From Pseudomonas sp. Root562 (GTDB lineage: Bacteria > Pseudomonadota > Gammaproteobacteria > Pseudomonadales > Pseudomonadaceae), in contig NZ_LMGK01000026.1 of NCBI RefSeq assembly GCF_001427125.1, positions 1-64,000 on the forward strand: a DNA stretch of 64,000 nt. The letters run 5' to 3'. The notes beneath the pieces are model-generated. The model was not told the origin of the DNA. It saw nothing but the letters and a program-made list of their open reading frames with translations, and did not search any database. Both the position numbers and the translations under genes were made by a program. Of the stretch, positions 1 through 8,064 are shown in pieces; position 1 is the stretch's first letter, and the number at the start of each line of letters is the position of its first letter.

Positions 1-102
1 AGCATTGGAACCACCTGATCCCATCCCGAACTCAGAAGTGAAACGATGCATCGCCGATGGTAGTGTGGGGTTTCCCCATGTGAGAGTAGGTCATCGTCAA
101 GA
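1..102 (+). rRNA. rrf: 5S ribosomal RNA, 3' part
   Basis: The sequence matches a Pseudomonas 5S rRNA from about its twentieth nucleotide to the 3' end, including the CCATCCCGAACTCAGAAGTG core and the closing GTAGGTCATCGTCAAG. The 5' end lies outside the window, so an rRNA operon on the + strand runs in from the left. The exact 3' end is judged by pairing expectation and may be off by 1-3 nt. An intrinsic terminator follows at once. Confidence 0.95.
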
Positions 103-113
103 CTAAATTCCGA

Positions 114-146
114 AACCCCAATTGCGAAAGCAGTTGGGGTTTTGTT
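114..146 (+). terminator. Rho-independent terminator of the rRNA operon
   Basis: An inverted repeat AACCCCAA ... TTGGGGTT with a short GCGAAAGC-type apical loop is followed by TTTGTTTT. It lies about 12 nt after the 5S 3' end, as expected for the end of an rrn operon. Confidence 0.9.
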
Positions 147-304
147 TTGCCTGGCGAAAAGTACCCGGGGAAATGCATGTCCGTTACAAGTTAAATAAAG
201 TTACACGAAAGTGACTTAGCAGTTTTGGTATGGTGCAGCTCGTTTTTTACGGACTGTTTCCAAGCTTAGGGATCGGTATCTTTTTTCACAGAGTTGCTTG
301 AGAA

Positions 305-2197
305 ATGCCCGGCCCCATCCCGATCAAAGACCACGAAAAAGAATCCCGTCTGGTCAACAAAAGACTGATGGCTTGTGCTTTTTTCGTCGTCGCGATTACC
401 TGTGCATTGGTGGTGCGTTTGTACGTGCTGCAGGTCGTCGAATTCGACTATCACTCCACGATTTCGGAGAACAATCGCGTCCATGTCCTGCCGATCACGC
501 CTACCCGTGGCTTGATCTATGACCGCAATGGCGTGGTGCTCGCGGACAATCGGCCCAGCTACAACCTGACCATCACCCGCGAACGCGCTACCGACGTCAA
601 TGAAGAGCTGGATGAGGTGGTCAACCTTCTGCATTTGCCCGCTGAAGACCGCACGCTGTTCGACAAGGCGTTGAAACAAGCACGCCACCCGTTCGTGCCC
701 GTAACGCTGTTCTATGAGTTGAGCGAGGAGCAGATCGCGGTGCTCGCGGTCAACGAGTTCCGCTTACCGGGCCTGGATGTCGAGCCGCAGTTCGTTCGAC
801 ACTACCCGCTCGGCGAGCACTTCGCTCATTCGGTTGGCTACGTAGGACGTATCAACGAGAAAGAATCCAAGGCGCTGGATACGGTTGAGTATCGCGGCAC
901 CCAATCCATCGGCAAGACCGGGATCGAAAAATTCTACGAGTCGCAGCTGCACGGCCATGTCGGTTACGAGGAAGTCGAAACCAATGCCCAGGGTCGTGTC
1001 CTGCGCGTGCTCAAGCACACCGATCCGGTTCCCGGGGAAAACATTGTCCTGAGTCTCGACGTCAAGCTCCAGGAAGCCGCGGAACAAGCCTTGGGTGATC
1101 GCCGCGGCTCAGTCGTCGCACTGGATCCTTCGACCGGCGAAGTGTTGGCCATGGTCAGTAATCCAAGTTTCGATCCGAACCTGTTCGTCACCGGTATCAG
1201 CGCCAAGGAATACTCGACGCTGCGTGACTCGATCGACCGGCCGCTGTTCAACCGAGTGCTGCGCGGCCTCTACGCACCGGGCTCGACCATCAAGCCTGAA
1301 GTCGCGATTGCCGGACTCGACGCCGGCGTTGTCACGCCACAGACCCGAGTCTTTGATCCGGGTTACTACCAGCTCCCGGATTTCGATCACAAGTACCGCA
1401 ACTGGAACCACAGCGGCGACGGTTGGGTGGATATGGACGCGGCGATCATGCGTTCCAACGACACCTACTTCTATGACCTGGCGCACAAGCTGGGCATCGA
1501 TCGTTTGCACGACTACATGGCAATGTTTGGCCTGGGTGAGAAAGTTTCCCTGGATATGTACGAAGAGTCGTCAGGGTTGATGCCATCCCAGGCCTGGAAG
1601 CGCGCCACGCGCCGTCAGCCTTGGTTCCCGGGGGAGACGGTCATCCTCGGTATCGGCCAGGGATACATGCAGGTCACACCGCTGCAGTTGGCCCAGGCGA
1701 CGGCGCTGATCGCCAACAAAGGGGTGTGGAACCGACCGCATCTGGCGATGACCGTGGACGGTGTTGCACCGGTGGACGAGCACCCGATGCCAAACATTCT
1801 GCTCAAGGACCCCCGTGACTGGGAGCAGGTAAACCACGGTATGCAGATGGTCATGCACGACTCGCGCGGAATTGCACGCGCCGCAGCGGCAGGCGCGCAG
1901 TATCGCATCGCCGGCAAAAGCGGCACCGCGCAAGTGGTGGCGATCAAGCAGGGCGAGCGCTATAACCGCGAGAAGACCCGTGAGCGCAACCGCGACAATG
2001 CCTTGTTCGTCGGGTTCGCCCCGGCAGAACACCCGAAGATCGTAATTTCGGTCATGATCGAAAACGGTGAAGCCGGTGGCCGGGTTGCAGGACCTGTGGT
2101 GCGGCAGATCATGGACGCATGGCTGCTCGATCAGGACGGTCATCTCAAGCCGCAATACGCTACACCCGGTAAAGCTCCCGGCGATCCCCACGTGTGA
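305..2197 (+). CDS. mrdA: Penicillin-binding protein 2 (peptidoglycan D,D-transpeptidase), stand-alone copy
   Basis: A 630-residue class B PBP that cross-links peptidoglycan during cell elongation. A single N-terminal membrane anchor (about residues 20-42, ending near VVRLYVLQ) precedes the PBP dimerisation domain with the RGLIYDRNG motif, and then the transpeptidase domain. The active-site motifs are visible: S327-T-I-K330 (SxxK), S384-N-D (SxN position) and K538-S-G-T (KTG box). The length is normal for MrdA. The usual elongasome partners (rodA, mltB, rlpA, dacA) are not adjacent. The gene stands alone between an rrn operon and the amine-dehydrogenase locus, so it is probably a second PBP2 paralogue rather than the canonical mrdA (inference). 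The ATG at 305 has only a weak purine-rich ribosome site. Confidence 0.93.
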   Translation: MPGPIPIKDHEKESRLVNKRLMACAFFVVAITCALVVRLYVLQVVEFDYHSTISENNRVHVLPITPTRGLIYDRNGVVLADNRPSYNLTITRERATDVNEELDEVVNLLHLPAEDRTLFDKALKQARHPFVPVTLFYELSEEQIAVLAVNEFRLPGLDVEPQFVRHYPLGEHFAHSVGYVGRINEKESKALDTVEYRGTQSIGKTGIEKFYESQLHGHVGYEEVETNAQGRVLRVLKHTDPVPGENIVLSLDVKLQEAAEQALGDRRGSVVALDPSTGEVLAMVSNPSFDPNLFVTGISAKEYSTLRDSIDRPLFNRVLRGLYAPGSTIKPEVAIAGLDAGVVTPQTRVFDPGYYQLPDFDHKYRNWNHSGDGWVDMDAAIMRSNDTYFYDLAHKLGIDRLHDYMAMFGLGEKVSLDMYEESSGLMPSQAWKRATRRQPWFPGETVILGIGQGYMQVTPLQLAQATALIANKGVWNRPHLAMTVDGVAPVDEHPMPNILLKDPRDWEQVNHGMQMVMHDSRGIARAAAAGAQYRIAGKSGTAQVVAIKQGERYNREKTRERNRDNALFVGFAPAEHPKIVISVMIENGEAGGRVAGPVVRQIMDAWLLDQDGHLKPQYATPGKAPGDPHV

Positions 2198-2250
2198 AGT
2201 TGTGCCAGCTGGCGGAACACAAGCGCCCTACGGCACTTGCCATTGCCCTG

Positions 2251-2260
2251 ACGTTAACGT
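2251..2260. promoter_or_regulatory. Perfect palindrome in the gap before the sigma-54 regulator
   Basis: ACGTTAACGT is a perfect 10 bp palindrome, with partly symmetric flanks (TG before, AA after). It sits about 60 bp upstream of the regulator start, in the only non-coding stretch between mrdA and that gene. It could be an operator of a MerR- or TetR-type protein. No regulator is assigned. Confidence 0.3.
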
Positions 2261-2319
2261 AAAGATTGCTCCAGGGCGCCGATGTTTGAAGGCGCAGGGC
2301 GGATGACCCGGAGCGCTTG

Positions 2320-4230
2320 ATGACGCTAATAAAAACAAACTCCCCCAAACTGCATCGCGAAGCCCGGCTGGCCAGGGAAAAGCTGCATCTGGAAGGCGAA
2401 GTGCCGGACGGCGTCCTGCGGGCGGAAATCGATGCTTCGTGGCGGCGCAGTCTCAGCCATGGTGTGCATTTCAATGCCAAGCATGAACTGGCACTGGAAT
2501 CGAGCACGAGCGTGGACGTGTTGCTGGCGAGCAATCGCTTGCTGATCGACGCTGCACTGCCGGCCATCGATTATCTGGCCGAGCGTCAGGGCAAGGATGG
2601 CTTGATCATCCTGGCCAATTCCGATGCCACCATTCTTGCTGTCGAAGGGCGCGCCGACCGCCTCAAGGGCAGCGGCCTGCAGGACATTACCCTCGGTGCC
2701 TGCTGGAGTGAAGCCGCCCGGGGCACCAATGCCCTCGGCACTGCGCTGGTGGAAGCCCGGCCAACCCTGATCGATTGCGGCGAACATTACCTGGATCGCC
2801 TCAGTGACTTTTCCTGCACTTCGGTGCCCATTCATTGTCCGCAGGGTGACATCCTCGGCGTCCTTGATCTGACCCGCGAAGGCCCGCTCGGCCGCGCCCA
2901 CGACAGCACCGCGTTGCTGGCCATGGCTGTCAGCCAGATCGAGAGCCGGGTGTTCAACGCCAGTTATCCGGACGAAATCGTCCTGGCATTCCACAGCCGT
3001 CGGCAATACCTCGAATCCCCTTGGCAGGGCCTGTTGGCAGTGAGCCTCGGCGGACAGATCCTTGCGGTCAGCGCGCAAGCCTGCCAGTTGTTGCATGCCG
3101 AGCGTTCGGCACTGGTAGGCCGACGTTGCGAAGAGTTTCTTGGTGTCGATGGCCTGCAATTGCTGGCACGCCTGCATCAAGGTGGCGCCGGCAGCCTGCA
3201 AACCGCCAAAGGCGAATTTTTCTACAAGACCCTGCGTGCGCCGCAACGCACGATCAATGTCAGCACTCCACCGCGTAGCGTGGCCAAAACCGCTAAAGCC
3301 CAACCCCAACCCGATCTCCAGTCTTTGGCTGGCAGCAATGCCCGCTACGCCCGCGCTTTGCGCATGGCCCGACAAGGCCTGGCCAACGAGCTGCCGGTGT
3401 TGCTGCTGGGCGAAACCGGCACGGGTAAGGAAGTCATCGCCCGCGCCCTGCACATGGCCGGTGCCCGTTGCGACAAACCCTTCGTCGCGGTGAATTGTGC
3501 GGCCATCCCCGAAGGTCTGATCGAGTCCGAACTGTTCGGCTATCGCGAAGGCGCGTTTACCGGCTCGCGTCGTGGCGGCATGGTCGGTCGCTTGCAACAG
3601 GCCCATGGCGGTACGTTGTTTCTCGATGAAATCGGCGACATGCCGCTGGCCTTGCAGGCTCGGTTATTGCGGGTACTGCAAGACCGCAAGGTGGCGCCGT
3701 TGGGCGCTGGCGAAGAACAGGACATCGACATCGCGCTGATCTGCGCCACTCACCGTGACCTCAAGCGCCTGGTAGAGGAAAAGCACTTTCGCGAAGATTT
3801 GTTTTACCGGGTCAACGGCATCAGCGTCATGCTCCCCGCTTTGCGCGAGCGCGAGGATTTCGCAGGGCTGGTCAGTCGCATGTTGAGCAAACTCGATGCG
3901 CCTGACGTCGTCCTGCATGACGATCTGGACCGCGTGCTCGCCGGATACCACTGGCCGGGTAACATCCGTCAGCTGGAGATGGTTCTGCGCACCGCGCTGG
4001 CCATGCGCGAGCCGGGAGAAACAGTGCTGACCCTCGACCACCTGCCCGACAGCATGCTCGATGAATTGACCGCGACTGAACGTCCGCAAGTCGGCAGTAT
4101 TCGGGAAAACGAACTGGAGATGATCCGCCAGTCCCTGGACAGCCATCAGGGCAACGTCTCGGCCGCCGCTGACGCCTTGGGTATCAGCCGCGCGACCCTT
4201 TATCGCAAACTCAAACAGTTGCGCTCGTGA
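2320..4230 (+). CDS. qhpR: Sigma-54-dependent transcriptional activator of the amine dehydrogenase locus (AcoR-like)
   Basis: About 636 residues. An N-terminal GAF-type sensory region (roughly residues 60-220) and a PAS-like stretch (about 225-310) precede a central AAA+ domain. That domain has Walker A GETGTGKE, the sigma-54-contacting loop GAFTG, and Walker B GGTLFLDEIGD. A C-terminal Fis-type helix-turn-helix reads NVSAAADALGISRATLYRKL. The domain order is that of AcoR-family activators. ATG 2320 is preferred to the in-frame TTG 2317. Its stop overlaps the qhpF start by one base (TGATG), so it is probably co-transcribed and translationally coupled with the export/maturation genes. By context it is the pathway regulator (PeaR-type in P. 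putida; Paracoccus instead uses an AraC-type QhpR). Sigma-54 elements in the 9556-10080 control region fit this role. Confidence 0.88.
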   Translation: MTLIKTNSPKLHREARLAREKLHLEGEVPDGVLRAEIDASWRRSLSHGVHFNAKHELALESSTSVDVLLASNRLLIDAALPAIDYLAERQGKDGLIILANSDATILAVEGRADRLKGSGLQDITLGACWSEAARGTNALGTALVEARPTLIDCGEHYLDRLSDFSCTSVPIHCPQGDILGVLDLTREGPLGRAHDSTALLAMAVSQIESRVFNASYPDEIVLAFHSRRQYLESPWQGLLAVSLGGQILAVSAQACQLLHAERSALVGRRCEEFLGVDGLQLLARLHQGGAGSLQTAKGEFFYKTLRAPQRTINVSTPPRSVAKTAKAQPQPDLQSLAGSNARYARALRMARQGLANELPVLLLGETGTGKEVIARALHMAGARCDKPFVAVNCAAIPEGLIESELFGYREGAFTGSRRGGMVGRLQQAHGGTLFLDEIGDMPLALQARLLRVLQDRKVAPLGAGEEQDIDIALICATHRDLKRLVEEKHFREDLFYRVNGISVMLPALREREDFAGLVSRMLSKLDAPDVVLHDDLDRVLAGYHWPGNIRQLEMVLRTALAMREPGETVLTLDHLPDSMLDELTATERPQVGSIRENELEMIRQSLDSHQGNVSAAADALGISRATLYRKLKQLRS

Positions 4231-5948
4231 TGCAGCGCCTGATCGTTCGGCTGATCGACAGCCAGAACCCCGAGGCCCTGCAAGCGGCGTTGCGTTGGCT
4301 CTACAGCTTCGTGCGTCCCCATCGACTGGCGATTGCCGGGCTACTGGGCTTGTCGGTGTGCGCCTCGGCGCTGGTACTGGTGCAGCCCTGGTTGACCAAG
4401 CTGCTGATCGACGATGGTTTGCTGGCACGCGACTTCCCGATGCTGGTGCTCATCGCCGGGTTGATGATCGTCGCCGGATTGCTCGGTACGGCACTGTCGG
4501 GCATCAATCGCTACCTGCACACGCGGTTGTCCGGGCGCATGCTGTTTGCCCTGCGCGATGACCTGTATCGGCATTTGCAGACCCTGTCGCCGAGCTTCTA
4601 CGGCCAGCGACGCATCGGCGATCTGATGTCTCGTCTTGATGGTGACGTGGCGGAGATTCAGCGCTTTGCCGTGGACTCGCTGTTCTCGGCGGTGTCCAGC
4701 GTGATCGGGCTGGCGGTGGCGGTGGCGATGCTGCTGACCTTGTCCTGGAAACTCTCGTTGCTGGCGTTGGTGCTGATTCCCCTCGATGTGCTCTGGCTAC
4801 GCTGGATGCGGCGCAAGGTCGAGCGCGATGTACGGCAGTTGCGCGAACGCTCGGCGGATATGTCGTCGTTCATGGTCGAGACGTTGCCGGTGATGAAATT
4901 CATCCAGTCCGCCGGTCAGCAGCAACGTGAAGCGAGACGTCTGGAGACGCTGGGGCAGGGCTACATGAGCCAGTTGCTGCGCCTGCAAGTCACCGAGTTT
5001 TTCACCCAGGCCGTGCCGGGTACGTTGACCTCGCTGTCCCGCGCCTGTGCGTTTCTGATTGGCGGCTATTGGGTGGTGCAGGGCACCTGGCAACTCGGTG
5101 CGCTGATCGCGTTTTCGACGTATCTGGGCATGGCCGTCGGGCCCGTGCAAAGTTTGCTGGGACTGTATGTGGCGATTCAACGGATGACCGTCAGTCTTGG
5201 TCGGGTGATGGAACTGCGAGGTGAAGAGCCGACCGTGTTCACCCCGGCTGCACCGAAGCCGATGCCTGCTTCTGGCGAGCTGCGTTTCGAGGATGTGCAC
5301 TTCAGCCATCCCGGTCGGCAGACTACGTTGTGCGGAATCGAGGCGCATATTCCCTACGGTTTGAAAGTTGCCCTGAGTGGTGGCTCCGGGGCCGGCAAAT
5401 CGACCCTGATCGACCTGCTGCAGCGGCACCATGATCCGCAGTCGGGCCGTGTGCTGTTGGGCGAAGTCGATCTGCGTGAACTGGACCTGTTCCAACTGCG
5501 GCGACGCATCGCCGTGGTCAGTCAGGACATCGTACTGTTTCGTGGCAGCCTGGCCGACAACCTCGCTTACGCGGTGCCGGATGCCAGTCGCGAAGCGATT
5601 GCCGAAGTGGCTCGGTTGGCGCAGCTCGACAGTCTGATCGCGTCCTTGCCCGAAGGTCTGGACAGTCCGCTGGGTGAGCGCGGCCAGCAATTGTCCGGGG
5701 GCCAGAAACAACGCATCGCGATTGCCCGCGCGCTGTTGCAGGACCCTCTGATCCTGGTACTCGATGAAGCCACTTGCGCGGTGGATGAAGCCACCGAACG
5801 TGAAGTGATCGAGGCCATCGACCGCTTGTTTGCCGGGCGCACGCGCATCTTGATCAGCCATCGTCCCTCAACCCTGGCCGATGCCGATTTGCGCTTTGAA
5901 TTGCAAGACGGCGTGCTGGTTTCGAAAGCGGTGCTGCATGAAGCCTGA
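4230..5948 (+). CDS. qhpF: ABC transporter, fused permease and ATPase, for the amine dehydrogenase gamma subunit
   Basis: A 572-residue half-transporter. The N-terminal six-helix exporter domain (about 30-320) precedes an ATPase domain with Walker A GGSGAGKST, signature LSGGQKQR and Walker B ILVLDEAT. It resembles MsbA-type and peptide exporters. In characterised Qhp systems this protein exports the cross-linked QhpC subunit to the periplasm, which lacks a Sec or Tat signal. That role is taken from family knowledge and the neighbours. ATG 4230 overlaps the stop of the regulator, and qhpE begins 5 nt after its own stop. Confidence 0.88.
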   Translation: MQRLIVRLIDSQNPEALQAALRWLYSFVRPHRLAIAGLLGLSVCASALVLVQPWLTKLLIDDGLLARDFPMLVLIAGLMIVAGLLGTALSGINRYLHTRLSGRMLFALRDDLYRHLQTLSPSFYGQRRIGDLMSRLDGDVAEIQRFAVDSLFSAVSSVIGLAVAVAMLLTLSWKLSLLALVLIPLDVLWLRWMRRKVERDVRQLRERSADMSSFMVETLPVMKFIQSAGQQQREARRLETLGQGYMSQLLRLQVTEFFTQAVPGTLTSLSRACAFLIGGYWVVQGTWQLGALIAFSTYLGMAVGPVQSLLGLYVAIQRMTVSLGRVMELRGEEPTVFTPAAPKPMPASGELRFEDVHFSHPGRQTTLCGIEAHIPYGLKVALSGGSGAGKSTLIDLLQRHHDPQSGRVLLGEVDLRELDLFQLRRRIAVVSQDIVLFRGSLADNLAYAVPDASREAIAEVARLAQLDSLIASLPEGLDSPLGERGQQLSGGQKQRIAIARALLQDPLILVLDEATCAVDEATEREVIEAIDRLFAGRTRILISHRPSTLADADLRFELQDGVLVSKAVLHEA

Positions 5949-5953
5949 GCCTT

Positions 5954-6625
5954 ATGAAAACTGAGTTGCGTATCGGTGTGGTGGACAGCGGACACTCGGC
6001 AGCGCAGCGGGTGCAGGTCGTGGCCGGGCGCAGGTTTTCACTGGTCGAGGACGGCCTGGCCGAAAGCGACTTGCGCGAAGATCCCTTGGGCCACGGCAGC
6101 GCAGTGATCGAAGCCATTGGGCGACGCGCACCGTCGGCGCAGTTCTGCGTGGCGCAGGTGTTCGATCAGCGCGGCGTCACCAGTGCCTTGCAGATCGCCT
6201 CGGCGATTGACTGGCTGGTGACGCAGGACGTGCGCCTGATCAATCTGAGCCTCGGCTTGCGTCAGGATCGCAGCCTGTTGCGGGCGGCCTGTGCCGCAGC
6301 GGTAGCGCGTGGCGTGCTGCTTTGCGCATCCAGCCCGGCCCAGGGCGAAGGCGTGTATCCGGCGAATTACCCACAGGTGCTGCGAGTGACCGGCGATGCC
6401 CGCTGCGCCGAACTCGAATGGTCGTGGCTCAACAGCGCCCAGGCGGATTTCGCCGCGTGTGTCCACGGCACTTATCCGGGGCAGTCGGGGGCCAGTCTAG
6501 GTTGCGCGGCATTGAGCGGACACATCGCCGGATTCCTGGTGGAACAGCCCGGGGCGAGCAATGCACAAATCATCGAGTGGCTGCGGCAGAACGCTCGTTA
6601 TCGCGGACCGGAAAGGCGCTTCTGA
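5954..6625 (+). CDS. qhpE: Subtilisin-like serine protease that removes the QhpC leader peptide
   Basis: A compact 223-residue S8-family protease without signal peptide, hence cytoplasmic. The catalytic triad is readable: Asp11 in GVVDSGH, His47 in GHGSAV and Ser181 in SGASLGCA. Family knowledge: QhpE cleaves the N-terminal leader of the thioether-cross-linked QhpC before export. It is far shorter than secreted subtilisins and lacks a prodomain, in line with a dedicated maturation protease. It is packed between qhpF (5 nt gap) and qhpG (2 nt gap). Confidence 0.88.
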   Translation: MKTELRIGVVDSGHSAAQRVQVVAGRRFSLVEDGLAESDLREDPLGHGSAVIEAIGRRAPSAQFCVAQVFDQRGVTSALQIASAIDWLVTQDVRLINLSLGLRQDRSLLRAACAAAVARGVLLCASSPAQGEGVYPANYPQVLRVTGDARCAELEWSWLNSAQADFAACVHGTYPGQSGASLGCAALSGHIAGFLVEQPGASNAQIIEWLRQNARYRGPERRF

Positions 6626-6627
6626 GC

Positions 6628-7926
6628 ATGGCGATGATTGTCGTTTTGGGTGCCGGGCCTGCGGGTGCGGCGGTGGCGCTGGGATTACGGCGGCTGGGTC
6701 ATGCCGTCACGCTGGTCAGTGAGTGGCGTCGGTTTGCGGCGCTCGAAGGTGTGTCTGTGCGGGTTCTCGACGCCTTGCGCGGCGCGGGGTTGCATCAAGC
6801 GCTGGCGAATGCTGCGTTGCCGTCACAACGGCAAGTGAACTGGAACGGTCGGCAACACGCGCAGAACATCGAGTTTTTGCTGGATCGTCCAAGCTTCGAT
6901 CGCGGCCTGCGCGAAGACTTGCGTACCGCCGGTGTTTCGCTGATCGAAGGCCGGGTAATGGGCGTCCAGACGTCACCGTCCAGGCATTGCATCCAGATCG
7001 AAGGACAGGAGGCGTTGAGCGCCGATTTTCTGGTGGATGCCCGCGGGCGTCAGGCGCCCGCCCTTGGCAAGGGGATGCGCGGGCCGGAGACGGTCAGCCT
7101 GCTCAATCGCTGGCAAGGCTCGCCCGGCAAGACCGCCAGCGCCGTGGAAAGCCTGGCGGACGGTTGGGCGTGGATGGCGCGACGGGCCGACGGTCAGTGT
7201 TATTGGCAATGGACGGTGGACGTCACCAGTGCCGAGTTGCCAGGCAAAGCGATGTTGCTCGAATACTGCCGACAGCGGCGCCGGGCATCGGCGGTGGCTC
7301 GAGCATTTTTCGCCGATCAGGTTGAAGTCGATTTGCAGCTGCATGCCCGCAGCAGCACCGCGATCCTCAGCCCGCAGGTGTGTGGCGAAAACTGGATTCG
7401 CGTGGGGGATGCGGCGATGGCAGTGGACCCGCTGTCGGGCAACGGCATCTTCCAGTCCCTGTCGTCAGCGTTGCAGGCGCCGGCGGTGATCAACACGTTG
7501 CTGCACAAACCCGAGCGCGCGGCGCTGGCCAAGCGTTTTCACCAGCAGCGCGTGGAACAGTTGTTTTTGCGCTTTGCGCGGATTGGCCGGGACTTCTATG
7601 CCGATGAGCAGCGTTGGTCCGATCAGCCATTCTGGCAGGCGCGGCAGCAATGGCCGGATGCCGAGGTGGCCCATGCCGAGGCGGATTTCGCTGCGCTGAG
7701 GATTGAGCGGGCGCCGGTGTTGTGTGATGGCTTTGTCGATGAAGCCGAGGTGGTGATTACAGCGGATCAGCCGTTGGGGATCTGGCATGTGCAGGGCGTT
7801 GAACTGGCGCCGTTGGTGCGGCGATTGAAGCAAGGCGAACCTGCAGAGCAAGTGTTGGCGGGGTTGACGGTGGAGCAGGGGCGGGTGGTTCGGGGGTGGC
7901 TGTTGACTCAAGGGTACAAACCTTGA
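6628..7926 (+). CDS. qhpG: FAD-dependent monooxygenase for CTQ biogenesis
   Basis: 432 residues with an N-terminal Rossmann FAD site (VVLGAGPAGAAVALGL) and a second FAD motif GDAAMAVDPLSGNG near residues 265-280. It resembles the tryptophan-halogenase and squalene-epoxidase-like flavoprotein group. In the known system QhpG hydroxylates the QhpC tryptophan that becomes cysteine tryptophylquinone. Function is inferred from the fold and the operon. The start is ATG 6628, 2 nt after the qhpE stop. An upstream extension of the frame would run through qhpE and is not credible. A MITE-like palindrome follows the stop. Confidence 0.87.
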   Translation: MAMIVVLGAGPAGAAVALGLRRLGHAVTLVSEWRRFAALEGVSVRVLDALRGAGLHQALANAALPSQRQVNWNGRQHAQNIEFLLDRPSFDRGLREDLRTAGVSLIEGRVMGVQTSPSRHCIQIEGQEALSADFLVDARGRQAPALGKGMRGPETVSLLNRWQGSPGKTASAVESLADGWAWMARRADGQCYWQWTVDVTSAELPGKAMLLEYCRQRRRASAVARAFFADQVEVDLQLHARSSTAILSPQVCGENWIRVGDAAMAVDPLSGNGIFQSLSSALQAPAVINTLLHKPERAALAKRFHQQRVEQLFLRFARIGRDFYADEQRWSDQPFWQARQQWPDAEVAHAEADFAALRIERAPVLCDGFVDEAEVVITADQPLGIWHVQGVELAPLVRRLKQGEPAEQVLAGLTVEQGRVVRGWLLTQGYKP

Positions 7927-7930
7927 GTTT

Positions 7931-8042
7931 GATCGTTCCCACGCTCTGCGTGTGAACGCCGTCAGGGACGCTCCGCGTTCCACTTCAGAAGGTGACGCAG
8001 AGTGTCACAGGATGCATTTTCACGCAGAGCGTGGGAACGATC
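7931..8042. repeat. MITE-like palindromic repeat, copy 1
   Basis: A 112 bp element with terminal inverted repeats beginning GATCGTTCCCACGCTCTGCG and ending in the reverse complement. An internal subterminal pair is built on GACGCTCCGCGT / GACGCAGAGTGTC. Two related copies lie at 34304-34409 and 37675-37798. It fills the gap between convergent qhpG and the aldehyde dehydrogenase and may act as a bidirectional terminator. Confidence 0.85.
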
Positions 8043-8064
8043 AGTGGGTCACGGGTGCCACAAA

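Noticed and set aside
2326..3606. 426-codon minus-strand frame over the sigma-54 regulator
   Set aside because: Shadow of a high-GC gene; no recognisable domains and no ribosome site.
6322..6627. N-terminal extension of the flavoprotein QhpG
   Set aside because: It would overlap qhpE in another frame; the FAD motif starts right after ATG 6628.
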